A stretch of 64,000 nt of DNA from Bacillota bacterium (GTDB lineage: Bacteria; Bacillota; Clostridia; DSM-8532): positions 1-64,000 of the forward strand of contig JAEZTB010000002.1 in the NCBI GenBank assembly GCA_023443745.1, in the 5' to 3' direction. Shown piece after piece: positions 8,710 through 17,511 of the stretch. Every line of letters begins with the position of its first letter. The first letter of the stretch is position 1. Both the position numbers and the translations under genes were made by a program. The notes beneath the pieces are model-generated. The model searched no databases. It had not been told where the DNA came from and saw nothing but the letters and a program-made list of their open reading frames with translations.

Positions 8710-8739
8710 AGTTTAAAATCCTTTCTTTCTGGTATAGTG

Positions 8740-9801
8740 TCAATGCTTATGAATATGATGGATATCCGGTGCGTGGCTATGTACATGCATGAGCTCCTCA
8801 TGGGTGTGCATATGGCTGTGATCACCTGTTACAGGATTATCATGCACATGATGGTGATGCTCGTCCTCATGGCTGTGCCGATGCTCATGGGTCAAAGCTA
8901 CATGCTTATGTAAATGCCTGTGTTTTTCCTTGGAGGCTAAATATGCGCCTGCTATCATAATAATTAGGGCTATGATATAAGAAAGGGCAGGCTTTTCTCT
9001 AAAAATCGCAAACGATAATCCAAAGCCGATAAACGGTGCTATTGCATAATAAGCGCTTGTCCTTGCTGCACCCAGATCCCTCTGGGCCATAACATAGAAG
9101 TAAATACTAAGTCCGTAGGCGAAAAATCCCAATATAAGTGCAATCAGAATATAGCTAAAACGTTCTGCCCGCTCCTTCAAAATCAACGCAAGCAATAGTG
9201 AACCAAATCCGGAGCCAAAGCCCTTAATAACCACAACCTCAATAGGGTCTTTTATTGATAACATCCTGGTGCAATTGTTTTCAAAGCCCCAGCATATGCA
9301 GGAGAGCAGCACAAATACAGAACCTAGTGAGAGGGAAAAGCTGCTTATATTCTCTATGGATAAAATAAAGCTGGCAAGAGTAATCAGCCCAAGTGCGCCC
9401 CACAGCCGTGTTCCCATTGATTCTTTAAAAATAAATAAAGCTATCAGTGAGGTGGCCACAATTTCAAAGTTACCTAAAAGCGAAGCATTCGCAGAAGATG
9501 TCATTGTTAGCCCTACCATCAAGAAAATGGGAGCAGCAATGTCCAAAACGATCATTGCCAAAACATAGGGAAGCTCCTTCCTTGTAATCCCTGCCTCGGC
9601 ACTGTTTCTGCCTTTTAATCGCCTGAATAAGCTTATGGAGGCCATTCCGGTTCCCGCTCCAAGATAGAGCAATGCCGCCATCAAGGTTGGCGGTATTGCT
9701 GTAAGCAGTATTTTTGAAACGGGCGAACTCATACCAAAAAGAATAGCCGCCATTATTGCTAAAAAAACAGGGGTATATTTTTTTAAGTTCAATCTATACA
9801 C
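8740..9801 (-). CDS. EamA/DMT-family transporter with His-rich tail
   Basis: A drug/metabolite transporter superfamily protein (353 residues) with about ten membrane helices formed by two EamA repeats. The last 63 residues form a hydrophilic tail with 24 histidines in HxH and HxHxH patterns, typical of Zn, Ni or Co binding loops in metal transporters. The transported substrate is unknown; metal or metal-chelate export is an inference from the tail. The longest frame starts with GTG (9801), but a TTG at 9792 lies 7 bp after GGGGAAG and is the better start. A small Cys-rich gene ends 10 bp upstream, so the two probably form one transcript. Confidence 0.85.
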   Translation of the reverse strand: MYRLNLKKYTPVFLAIMAAILFGMSSPVSKILLTAIPPTLMAALLYLGAGTGMASISLFRRLKGRNSAEAGITRKELPYVLAMIVLDIAAPIFLMVGLTMTSSANASLLGNFEIVATSLIALFIFKESMGTRLWGALGLITLASFILSIENISSFSLSLGSVFVLLSCICWGFENNCTRMLSIKDPIEVVVIKGFGSGFGSLLLALILKERAERFSYILIALILGFFAYGLSIYFYVMAQRDLGAARTSAYYAIAPFIGFGLSFAIFREKPALSYIIALIIMIAGAYLASKEKHRHLHKHVALTHEHRHSHEDEHHHHVHDNPVTGDHSHMHTHEELMHVHSHAPDIHHIHKH

Positions 9802-9810
9802 TTCCCCGGC

Positions 9811-9960
9811 TTATTGCTTTGATTCATCTGAGGACGCTTTTGTCTTCTTATTTTTTTTCCGAAGACAATAGGGTCCTCTTTTATCAATTGTATGACGCTG
9901 TATGCATTCCTCACATTTTCCATGTCTGATGCATTGCTTTCTCGGACAGTTACACTGCAT
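9811..9960 (-). CDS. Small cysteine-rich putative metal-binding protein
   Basis: A 49-residue protein with six Cys (C3, C5, C10, C16, C19, C32) and two His in the pattern CxCxxxxC-RHGxC-xxC-H-PYC, followed by a Lys-rich tail. The spacing suggests one or two zinc sites. AAAAGGAG lies 7 bp before the ATG at 9960, while the longer frame from 10005 has no such site, so the short form was chosen. It directly precedes the transporter with a His-rich tail, which supports a metal-related role for the pair. I recognise no named family with certainty. Confidence 0.7.
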   Translation of the reverse strand: MQCNCPRKQCIRHGKCEECIQRHTIDKRGPYCLRKKNKKTKASSDESKQ

Positions 9961-10155
9961 AAAAAATGCTCCTTTTGAGGAAGGAACCTGTTCCCCTTCA
10001 CCCATTGTTAATTATATAATCTTTGGACTCAATTGTCCAAAAGTGAATCAGTGGGAGTATCTACCAGTTTCCAGCTCACAGATGAGCTTAGGCACATCGG
10101 TCTGCACAATGACTATCCTCAATAAAAAAGAATCGCTAAAAGAAAGGTAAAAAAA

Positions 10156-10185
10156 AGCAGCTGACTTTTTTATCAGTCAACTGCT
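10156..10185 (-). terminator. Rho-independent terminator of the transglutaminase gene
   Basis: Stem AGCAG(T/C)TGACT / AGTCAGCTGCT on the minus strand followed by a run of seven or more T, 33 bp past the transglutaminase stop codon. Confidence 0.85.
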
Positions 10186-10217
10186 ATAGTTTATTTTGCA
10201 TTATTCACAATATTCTA

Positions 10218-11030
10218 CTAATATTCGTTTACTTCTGAATAGACATTACTTTCCTTGATCATGCCATATTTTACTTTCGCAGCCTTCATCTGTGCATCGA
10301 TTGTCGTATCGAATATTTCCCATAAGCCTGTTTTACTGTTGTATACTTCATTCCATGCATGGTAACCATTTACACCTTTTGCATAACCCTTTACAAGCTT
10401 GGCAGGTATTCCGACACTTCTCAACATAGCGGCAAAGGTTGAAGCGTAATCATAGCAAATACCCTTATTTGTCTCTATCGTGGTATCAATATCAGGGAGG
10501 TAGTCAGTGGGTAGTTTGCTGAGTTTGTCATAATCGTATTTGACATTATTCACTATGTAATCATAAATTGCTTTTACTTTTTCTTGGTCACCCACTAAAC
10601 CTTTTGTAAGTTCTTCTGCTTTTTTAATAGCTGCCATTTCTTGATTCCAGTTGATGTTTTGTATGGATGCAAGATAGACACTTTTTTGATCTTCCATGTC
10701 CAATTTAATGTTCTCGGTCAATAGATATTTGTACTTGTTTCCTTCGACGTTCTCCATAATGTTGACTTTGTAATCGCCATTTCCAAATTGAAGAGGAAAA
10801 CTTTCGGCCATTCCGTCATTCCTCAGGTTGTAGTATATCGTCTTGCCGTCTTTTTCCACCATTATCTTAAGCTTTTTGCCCGTTTCTGAATGATAAGCTG
10901 CCTTGATAATACCAGACTCAAGCTGCGCATCTTCAAAATAAGTCTCAACGCTGGGATTTACGGCAAACGCTGCTGTCATATTAAACAGTAATGCGATGCT
11001 TAGTATCACCCCAGCCAACAATTTGCGCAT
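10218..11030 (-). CDS. Secreted transglutaminase-like protein under c-di-GMP control
   Basis: A 270-residue protein starting with a signal peptide (MRKLLAGVILSIALLFNM, cleavage near AFA). A transglutaminase-like core spans about residues 140-250: the catalytic Cys in NKGICYDYAS, His in GYHAWNEVY and Asp in EIFDTTID form the papain-like triad. Such domains cleave or cross-link proteins or peptides at the cell surface; the substrate is unknown. The start at 11030 follows GGGAGAG by 7 bp, and the upstream 11 codons of the longer frame lie in the riboswitch. The aptamer ends only a few bases from this ribosome site, so c-di-GMP probably controls translation directly. Confidence 0.9.
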   Translation of the reverse strand: MRKLLAGVILSIALLFNMTAAFAVNPSVETYFEDAQLESGIIKAAYHSETGKKLKIMVEKDGKTIYYNLRNDGMAESFPLQFGNGDYKVNIMENVEGNKYKYLLTENIKLDMEDQKSVYLASIQNINWNQEMAAIKKAEELTKGLVGDQEKVKAIYDYIVNNVKYDYDKLSKLPTDYLPDIDTTIETNKGICYDYASTFAAMLRSVGIPAKLVKGYAKGVNGYHAWNEVYNSKTGLWEIFDTTIDAQMKAAKVKYGMIKESNVYSEVNEY

Positions 11031-11046
11031 GAAAAAACTCTCCCTT

Positions 11047-11131
11047 CGGTATCTGGCTGCCATTTACAGTTTTTTCTGTAATTAGGCCCTTTAGCTTTGC
11101 GTCCCGCACTTTCGCACGGTTTGCCTTTATC
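11047..11131 (-). ncRNA. Cyclic di-GMP-I (GEMM) riboswitch
   Basis: The minus strand reads GGCAAACC, a GTGC-GAAA-GTGC hairpin, GGGACGCAAAGC, GGGCCTAA, a TTACAG/CTGTAA stem and ATGGCAGCC...ACCG in order. These are the conserved elements of the c-di-GMP-I aptamer: GAAA tetraloop, its receptor, and the two guanine/adenine contacts for the ligand. The RNA ends about 6 bases before the GGGAGAG ribosome site of the transglutaminase gene. A covariance search with the GEMM model would confirm it; the motif order is near canonical. Confidence 0.93.
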
Positions 11132-11183
11132 GTCGAAAAGTCTACTGTTAAATAGATTTTCAATATAAATGATATATAGTGAT

Positions 11184-11212
11184 AGAATATCATATCATTA
11201 TCCAAAATTCAA
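11184..11212 (-). promoter_or_regulatory. Promoter of the riboswitch-transglutaminase unit
   Basis: Minus strand TTGAAT (11207-11212), a 17-bp spacer and TATTCT (11184-11189). Transcription would begin about 45 bp before the aptamer. Confidence 0.55.
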
Positions 11213-11288
11213 CAGTTATATATGACTATTGACCACAACTTTTTCTTATCAAGAAGTCCTCCCTGCTGGTAATTCTACAATACATAAT

Positions 11289-11312
11289 AGAGGTGCGCAA
11301 GCGCGCACCTCT
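11289..11312. repeat. Perfect 10-bp hairpin with CACCTCTAGC flank
   Basis: AGAGGTGCGC / GCGCACCTCT with a 4-nt loop and no U-tract. The following bases CACCTCTAGCCTCGA match the flank of the hairpin at 3718-3744 (CACCTCTAGCTTCGA), so the two may belong to one small repeat family. Confidence 0.5.
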
Positions 11313-11334
11313 AGCCTCGACCCGTAGAGCAAAT

Positions 11335-11359
11335 AAACAGGAGCAATATGCTCCCGTTT
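11335..11359 (-). terminator. Terminator after the LPXTG gene
   Basis: Stem AAACGGGAGCA / TGCTCCTGTTT with loop TAT on the minus strand, followed by TTTATTTGCT, 27 bp past the stop codon. Confidence 0.75.
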
Positions 11360-11386
11360 ACTTGCTTTATAATTAAGCTGCCTTTT

Positions 11387-13816
11387 TTATTTGGATTTTT
11401 TCTTGATCATTACTCCAAGTACTGTGATGAGTCCACCAAGACCTAGGAATATATTCGCCGGCACCCCGCCTGTCTTTGGCAGCACATGGCCTGTGGGCAC
11501 TTGTTCTTCAGGTAGAATGACCGGATCCGGTGCAGGTGTCGAGGTGGATATTGGTGTAGGAGTTGGGGTTGGTATGGGTGTTGGTGTGGGCGTTGGTGTG
11601 GGTGTCGCCGTAGGCGTTTCTATGGGTTTGTTAATTTCTTCAAAGACAGCTGTTACCTTCTTGTTGCCATTCATATAGATCTGGTCATAACGATTAACCT
11701 GGTCTCCTTGCCAACCGGCGAATTTCCAACCCTCTGCAGCCTTGGGGCTAAGCTGTACAGTCGTTCCCTTATTATAGTCATGATCGCCCGGTTCCGGAAG
11801 TATAGTGCCCTGACCAGTGACATTAACATTCAGCGTTACTTGTTCAGACGGTCTCTCGGGCGGGGACGAAGGTGGTGGTGTAGGGGATGGAGGCGGTGGT
11901 GTAGGGGTAGGCCCATCTTGCAAGCTGAATGTTGCAGTGACTGATTTATTTGATGTCATAACCACGGATGCACTAGAAGAAGATCCCGTTACATCACCTG
12001 ACCAGCCGTCAAACTTCCAGCCTTGCGCAGGTGAAGCAGCAAGATTAACTCGAGTTTCGGGCCAATAATAATCATATTCAGTACTCATTGGTGCAAAATA
12101 GTATTCATCTGTTGTTCTGGTAACTGTTCCATCTCCGACTACATTCACTGTTAATGTATATTGAGTTGGCTCGGTTATTTCGGTAAAGATGGCTTTTACT
12201 GCCCTGTCCCGATCCATTAAAACTGTATTGTTCGAATCAGGTATCGTATAGGCTTCGCCATCAGCCCAGCCATCAAACTGCCAGCCTGCTGCGGGTACGG
12301 CGCTCAGGGTTACTACGGTTCCTTCCAGGTATATTCCGCTGCTCGGGGTAACTGTTCCATCCCCCTCCTGACTTACCGTAAGGGTATAATTAGCTTTGGG
12401 TATTTCGGTAAAGATGGCTTTTACGGCCCTGTCCCGATTCATCAAAACCGTATTGTCTGGCCCAGGAACTGTGTAAATCTCTCCATTGTCCCATCTATCA
12501 AACTGCCAGCCTGATGCAGCTATAGCGCTCATGGTCACTGCCGTTCCTTCCAGGTAGCTGTGCTCTCCAACATCCGGACTGACCGATCCGTTTCCTAACT
12601 TGCTTACTGTAAGGGTATAGTTAACTTTAGGTATTTCGGTAAAGATAGCTTTTACGGCCTTATTGGAATTCATTAATACCATATTGTTCGAATCAGGCAC
12701 CGTATAACCTTCCCCATTGTCCCATCCATCAAACTGCCAGCCTGATGCAGCTATAGCGCTCATGGTCACTGCCGTTCCTTCCAGGTAGCTGTGCTCTCCA
12801 ACATCCGGACTGACTGACCCGTTACCGGACTTGCTGACCGTAAGTTTATAATTGGCCTTGGGTATTTCGGTAAAGATGGCTTTTACAGCCTTATTCTGAT
12901 CCATCAAGACCTTACTGTTCGAATCGGGTACCGTAAAGCCTGTTCCACTGTCCCATCCGTCAAACTGCCAGCCTGCTGTAGGTACGGCGCTTATGGTCAC
13001 TACCGTCCCTTTAGAATACTTTCCTGCATTAGGTCCAGCAGCTTGGGGCGCAGGCAGTACGGTAACCGTTCCCTGTCCGGTAAAGCTTGTCGTCAATGTA
13101 TACCCAGATACATTGTAACTTGCCGAAGCTGAATCAGTAACAGTAACCCATCCGTCATTCTTTTCGCCTTTTATTTTAACTGTAACTGATGCAGTAGCCG
13201 TATTTTCAACAATGCCATTTTGGAAATCACTCAAAGTGGTCGTGTATATTTTAGTAAATTCAAAGCTTTTATTATCATCTATTTCATCAATGGTTTTAAT
13301 GTCGCCACCAAGCCTGGGATCGTTAACTTTAACATCATGGAGGTCTCTGTTCTGATTATTTATAATTTTAAAACGATAGGTAACAGTATCTCCTTCAAAA
13401 GAAGTGGCCGGGTTAACACTCTTTGTGAGATCAAAGTCCGGGATGGTACGCTTATATTCACTTGTTGCATAAATCTTATAATTTATACTGCCCCCACCTT
13501 CTTGTCCTCCGAAAGTACTTGCCGGAGAATAAGTCACAACATTGCCATTGGTTTTTGTAACAATGATATGGGTTATTTTATCAAACACGTAATTACCGCC
13601 ATCAGGCCCATCATACAATACATCATTTTTTTTAGTTAACACAATGATATTTCCATTCATTTTAATGGCAACACCAGCTATTGTTGAATTTCCGGATTGA
13701 ATATGGACATGTACGCTTGTTTGTGGAACACCAAATGTAGCCAGCGTATTAAAGCCCAACATTGTAGTTAATAAGAATGTCAGAACCAGGATCATTGCCA
13801 AAAGCCTTTTTTTCAT
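11387..13816 (-). CDS. LPXTG-anchored surface protein with InlB-like B repeats
   Basis: An 809-residue cell-wall protein. A signal peptide (MKKRLLAMILVLTF) is followed by a DUF11-like conserved repeat region (about residues 110-230). Six InlB B-repeat-like modules of 60-90 residues follow, recognisable by WQFDGWD and KAVKAIFTEI; modules 2 and 3 are almost identical. Then come a Pro/Thr/Ser wall-spanning segment made of PT dipeptides and a sortase signal: LPKTG, a hydrophobic helix and a KKKSK tail. Sortase would link it to peptidoglycan; adhesion is the usual role. The start at 13816 was chosen because AAGGAGGT lies 7 bp upstream. The 503-bp leader region may contain structured RNA. Confidence 0.92.
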   Translation of the reverse strand: MKKRLLAMILVLTFLLTTMLGFNTLATFGVPQTSVHVHIQSGNSTIAGVAIKMNGNIIVLTKKNDVLYDGPDGGNYVFDKITHIIVTKTNGNVVTYSPASTFGGQEGGGSINYKIYATSEYKRTIPDFDLTKSVNPATSFEGDTVTYRFKIINNQNRDLHDVKVNDPRLGGDIKTIDEIDDNKSFEFTKIYTTTLSDFQNGIVENTATASVTVKIKGEKNDGWVTVTDSASASYNVSGYTLTTSFTGQGTVTVLPAPQAAGPNAGKYSKGTVVTISAVPTAGWQFDGWDSGTGFTVPDSNSKVLMDQNKAVKAIFTEIPKANYKLTVSKSGNGSVSPDVGEHSYLEGTAVTMSAIAASGWQFDGWDNGEGYTVPDSNNMVLMNSNKAVKAIFTEIPKVNYTLTVSKLGNGSVSPDVGEHSYLEGTAVTMSAIAASGWQFDRWDNGEIYTVPGPDNTVLMNRDRAVKAIFTEIPKANYTLTVSQEGDGTVTPSSGIYLEGTVVTLSAVPAAGWQFDGWADGEAYTIPDSNNTVLMDRDRAVKAIFTEITEPTQYTLTVNVVGDGTVTRTTDEYYFAPMSTEYDYYWPETRVNLAASPAQGWKFDGWSGDVTGSSSSASVVMTSNKSVTATFSLQDGPTPTPPPPSPTPPPSSPPERPSEQVTLNVNVTGQGTILPEPGDHDYNKGTTVQLSPKAAEGWKFAGWQGDQVNRYDQIYMNGNKKVTAVFEEINKPIETPTATPTPTPTPTPIPTPTPTPISTSTPAPDPVILPEEQVPTGHVLPKTGGVPANIFLGLGGLITVLGVMIKKKSK
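11645..13105 (-). repeat. Six tandem InlB-like coding repeats
   Basis: Tandem modules within the LPXTG gene. Units 2 and 3 (about 12380-12860) share long identical DNA stretches, for example around the TCCAGGTAGCTGTGCTCTCC segment that appears in both. Recent unit duplication or gene conversion is the simplest reading. The Pro-rich linker between units 5 and 6 breaks the array. Confidence 0.8.
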
Positions 13817-14255
13817 TGCTCTTACCTCCTTAATAATTCGACTCGCACGTCTTATAGGTAGCTTTGGTTTATTCACTGTTTTAGGAAAACGCGGTTAAAT
13901 GATCTGTTGTATGTAAATTAGAAAGCCGCCTGTATTTTTGTATGCTGCCGAACTATCAATAATGCATAAAGCAATAGACCCCCTGGCTTTAAAACTCAAT
14001 CTTTCTCATTTTGAGTTGATTCTATTCCTCCTTTTACCAATTGAATCAGAGAACAGTGCAAACGATCAGTTGCTTGAATTTAACTCCTATTTACTGATTA
14101 TGATTCAAAGCTAAGCTAAACACTATTATTTCTCTCCGATATTCCAGGTTAAGCTCATAAATTTTGATAGAAAGGCCATTATAGGCCTTTAGACCTATTT
14201 ACGAACAGCACTGATTTCGGGAAATAACATCTTCTTTTACTGGTCCTTGCCCCCC

Positions 14256-14286
14256 TTGCACCTCCTGGTATACCTCATGGTATAAT
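14256..14286 (+). promoter_or_regulatory. Promoter of the DEAD-box helicase gene
   Basis: TTGCAC (14256-14261), a 19-bp spacer and an extended -10 TGGTATAAT (TATAAT at 14281-14286), 33 bp upstream of the start codon. The rest of the 13817-14319 gap holds the leader of the LPXTG gene on the other strand and no supported gene. Confidence 0.65.
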
Positions 14287-14319
14287 GTGATTATCTCGCT
14301 ATAATGAAAGAAGAAAATA

Positions 14320-15939
14320 ATGATAAGCAGTTTTAATGATTTAGGTATCACAGCACCGATTTTAAAAGCCCTGGAGGAAATGGGCTTCGAGTCACCTACA
14401 GAAGTGCAGAGCAAAGCAATTCCCCACATTCTCAATAAGAAAGACTTGATTGTCATGTCGAAAACGGGAAGCGGCAAGACCGCCGTTTTTGGCGTATCCA
14501 TGCTTCAGATGACTGATCCGAAAGCACCGGGGCCCCAGGGTCTTATTCTCACTCCTACACGGGAGCTGGCTGTCCAGGTGGACAATGATATCAAACAAAT
14601 GGCAAAGCATCTGGAACATAAAACAACATCCGTATATGGACAGCATAATATAAAGGCTGAAGTCCAGGCTCTCAGTAAAGGGATATCCATTGTTTGCGGT
14701 ACACCCGGCCGCGTCTATGACCACATTCAAAGCGGTAATCTTAAAACCGGAAACATCCGTTTTTTAGTTCTTGATGAAGCCGACAGGATGCTGGACATGG
14801 GCTTTCTGGATCAGGTAGTTAAAATTATCAAGACCCTCCCCAAGGATAGAATGACTCTCCTTTTTTCTGCCACTATTCCCCCGGAAGTTCACAGAGTTTG
14901 CAGGGATTATATGAAGCAGCCTGTTACTGTTGAGATCGAATCGGAGACCATGACAGTGGATACCATTCAACAAATCTACTACCGCGTGGAGAATAAAGAA
15001 AAAACCTTGCAGTTAAATAGAATTCTTCTTATGGAACGACCCGAAAGCTGCATGATTTTCTGTAATACAAAAATCGCTGTGGATAGGGTGCAAAGCTATT
15101 TATTGCGAAAAGGCTATGCCTCACAGGCACTACATGGGGATATTCCTCAGGGAAAAAGGCTTAAAACCATACAGCAATTCAAACAAGGTGAGTTCCATTT
15201 GCTTGTGGCAACAGATGTAGCCGCTCGTGGTATACATGTAGATGATTTGTCGCTGGTCATCAATTATGATGTGCCCAATGAGAAAGACAACTATGTGCAC
15301 AGGATCGGACGTACCGGTAGGGCCGGACATTCAGGCCGTGCCATCACTCTGGCTACAGGTGACGACATTATGAGTCTCTATGAGATAGAAGAGCATATCG
15401 GCGTGATGATTAACGAAGCGGAATTACCCACGGAGGCTGACTTTCAGGCGCAAAAGGCTGAGGCCGAGGAATGGATCAAGGCCAATTCCCAGAAGATCAA
15501 GCCCATTGAAGCTTCTGGCAGGAATCCTAGTTCCAGGACTACATCTGCATCAAACCAGGGACAAAATCGTAACCGACGCTCTGATACACGCCCCCATGAC
15601 AAAAAATCCCCGCAGCAGGGCAGACAGCAAGACAGGTCTCAGAACAGGTATAATCCGGACAAGCATCAACCGGACAGGCTTCATCAGAACAGGCCTCATC
15701 AAGATAGGCCCCATCAGAACAGGCCTTATCAGGACAGGCGTCGCGATAATTATGCCGGTAAGCAGGGTAATGGGTCAATTGCGTCTAATTCAAACCGCAT
15801 GCCGGTTAACACAAAGCCAAAAGCAGCTGTTGAACCCCCTAATAGCAGTGTTGCTGTGCAGAGCCAGAATACTGCTGCTAAGGAATCCTTCTTCAAACGT
15901 TTCTTGCAGCGCTTGTTCGGTAAGCAGGAAAGAAATTGA
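14320..15939 (+). CDS. DEAD-box RNA helicase with basic repeat tail
   Basis: A 539-residue ATP-dependent RNA helicase. The core has the Q motif (FNDLGI...PTEVQSKAIP), Walker A SKTGSGKT, PTRELAVQ, GTPGRV, DEAD, SAT, and in domain 2 ATDVAARGI and HRIGRTGRAG. The core ends near residue 370. The tail is basic and unstructured, includes a Arg/Gln/His/Pro tract of HQNRP-type pentads (about 445-475), and ends in a hydrophobic-basic patch (FFKRFLQRLFGK). Tails of this kind bind RNA and anchor to ribosomes or the degradosome, with roles in RNA decay, ribosome assembly and cold growth. It resembles CshA-type helicases. Confidence 0.95.
   Translation: MISSFNDLGITAPILKALEEMGFESPTEVQSKAIPHILNKKDLIVMSKTGSGKTAVFGVSMLQMTDPKAPGPQGLILTPTRELAVQVDNDIKQMAKHLEHKTTSVYGQHNIKAEVQALSKGISIVCGTPGRVYDHIQSGNLKTGNIRFLVLDEADRMLDMGFLDQVVKIIKTLPKDRMTLLFSATIPPEVHRVCRDYMKQPVTVEIESETMTVDTIQQIYYRVENKEKTLQLNRILLMERPESCMIFCNTKIAVDRVQSYLLRKGYASQALHGDIPQGKRLKTIQQFKQGEFHLLVATDVAARGIHVDDLSLVINYDVPNEKDNYVHRIGRTGRAGHSGRAITLATGDDIMSLYEIEEHIGVMINEAELPTEADFQAQKAEAEEWIKANSQKIKPIEASGRNPSSRTTSASNQGQNRNRRSDTRPHDKKSPQQGRQQDRSQNRYNPDKHQPDRLHQNRPHQDRPHQNRPYQDRRRDNYAGKQGNGSIASNSNRMPVNTKPKAAVEPPNSSVAVQSQNTAAKESFFKRFLQRLFGKQERN
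15660..15738 (+). repeat. 15-bp tandem coding repeat in the helicase tail
   Basis: About five degenerate 15-bp units (consensus CATCAGAACAGGCCT) encode HQNRP/HQDRP pentads. Copy number is likely to vary by slippage between strains. Confidence 0.8.
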
Positions 15940-15956
15940 ATATTGATGCATGTAGA

Positions 15957-15985
15957 TTGATTCATATGTTTTTTTGTGTTATACT
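15957..15985 (+). promoter_or_regulatory. Promoter of the MATE transporter gene
   Basis: TTGATT, a 17-bp spacer and an extended -10 TGTTATACT (TATACT at 15980-15985). The gene starts 51 bp further on. Confidence 0.7.
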
Positions 15986-16036
15986 CCGAAAGCATTATTT
16001 GATAACGTTTTAGCTACAGGAGGATAAAAAATACAT

Positions 16037-17404
16037 ATGGAAGTGACTCAGGAAAACAAAATGGGAACCACTCCAGTTTTGAGACTCATCATTTCAATGT
16101 CCGTCCCCGCCATGTTCTCAATGCTGGTTCAATCACTATATAATATAATAGACAGCGCTTTTGTTGCTCAAATCAGTGTTGACGCACTGACTGCCTTATC
16201 CCTTGCATTCCCGATACAAAACCTCATGATAGGTGTGGCGGTGGGAACCGGTATTGGCGTAAATTCTCTGGTTTCCCGCCGTTTAGGAGAAGGGCGCCGT
16301 GACGAAGCGAGCAGCGTGGCAACCCACGGCCTGGTTTTGGCTTTTATAAGCTGGTTCATCTTTGCCCTATTGGGTATCCTTTTTACGAAGCCATTCTTTC
16401 AAAGCTTTTCCACAAACCCGACGGTTGTGAGCATGGGATGCGATTATGTTTACATCGTAACCATTTTCTCTTTAGGAATTTTTGTAGAAATTGCTCTGGA
16501 AAAAACATTGCAGGCGACTGGCAATATGATTTATCCTATGATGTTTCAACTGACAGGGACAATCACCAATATCATTCTTGACCCTATTATGATATTCGGT
16601 CTATTCGGTTTCCCTGAGCTTGGGGTAAAGGGTGCAGCAATTGCAACTGTTATAGGGCAAATCTTTGCTATGCTGTTTGCCCTAATTATTGTTTTTAAAA
16701 AGAATCATGAGGTTCATATTACACTAAAGAAATTTAAGTTTAAGGGTAAAATCGTAAAAGATATCTACGCTGTAGGACTACCGTCCATTATCATGCAATC
16801 CATCATGTCCATCCTCGTCAGCGGACTCAATGGTATTCTGACTACTTTCTCGGAAGCGGCAGTTGCTGTGTTGGGTGTTTATTACAAGCTACAGTCTTTT
16901 ATATTTATGCCGGTATTCGGGCTGGTTCAGGGCGTTATGCCTGTTATGGGATATAATTATGGTGCCCGCAACAAACAAAGGCTGCTAAAGGCTTTAAAAA
17001 TTGGAACGATTATTGCTATCATCATAATGACCTTGGGAACTCTACTCTTTATGTTGATTCCTGGTAAGCTGTTAATGATTTTCAAAGCCGATACCCAAAT
17101 GCATCAGATTGGTATTCCGGCATTTCGTATCATCAGTCTTTGCTTTATTCCGGCGGCAATGGGAATCTTGTTCTCTACCCTCTTCCAAGCGGTAGGAAAC
17201 GGAATTTACAGCCTGGTGGTTTCCATTCTGAGACAGTTAGTTGTTATTTTGCCAATGGCCTATCTTTTAAGTAAAATTGGACTGGGTGCTATATGGTATG
17301 CTTTCCCGATTGCAGAGATTATGTCGTTTTGCGTGACCGTATTACTCTTCCGGCACCTTTACGTTAAAAACATAAAAAATCTTGAAAAACCCCTATCAAT
17401 TTAG
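16037..17404 (+). CDS. MATE family multidrug/toxin efflux protein
   Basis: A 455-residue integral membrane protein with about 12 helices in two MatE halves. The N-terminal PVLRLIISMSVPAMFSMLVQ and the GVNSLVSRRLGEG loop are typical of the NorM/DinF-type family, and the second half repeats the pattern (GLVQGVMPVMGYNYGA). Members expel cationic drugs and metabolites in exchange for H+ or Na+; the substrate here is unknown. AGGAGG lies about 13 bp before the ATG, a long spacing, but no better start is seen. It has its own promoter. Confidence 0.93.
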   Translation: MEVTQENKMGTTPVLRLIISMSVPAMFSMLVQSLYNIIDSAFVAQISVDALTALSLAFPIQNLMIGVAVGTGIGVNSLVSRRLGEGRRDEASSVATHGLVLAFISWFIFALLGILFTKPFFQSFSTNPTVVSMGCDYVYIVTIFSLGIFVEIALEKTLQATGNMIYPMMFQLTGTITNIILDPIMIFGLFGFPELGVKGAAIATVIGQIFAMLFALIIVFKKNHEVHITLKKFKFKGKIVKDIYAVGLPSIIMQSIMSILVSGLNGILTTFSEAAVAVLGVYYKLQSFIFMPVFGLVQGVMPVMGYNYGARNKQRLLKALKIGTIIAIIIMTLGTLLFMLIPGKLLMIFKADTQMHQIGIPAFRIISLCFIPAAMGILFSTLFQAVGNGIYSLVVSILRQLVVILPMAYLLSKIGLGAIWYAFPIAEIMSFCVTVLLFRHLYVKNIKNLEKPLSI

Positions 17405-17511
17405 TTCTTGCGTAGGCAAATCTGAAAGGCCATGAATAAATATCCCATTGAATCTGCATATTAAGAAACACTCAAAGCAGAAAGATTCCTTGCTCCGAGG
17501 AGTAAATGAGA

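Noticed and set aside
10981..11205. 74-residue minus-strand ORF upstream of the transglutaminase
   Set aside because: It spans the c-di-GMP-I riboswitch, has no ribosome site and shows no protein-like composition.
13220..13639. 139-residue plus-strand ORF antisense to the LPXTG gene
   Set aside because: It lies opposite a well-supported secreted protein and shows no domain or start signal.
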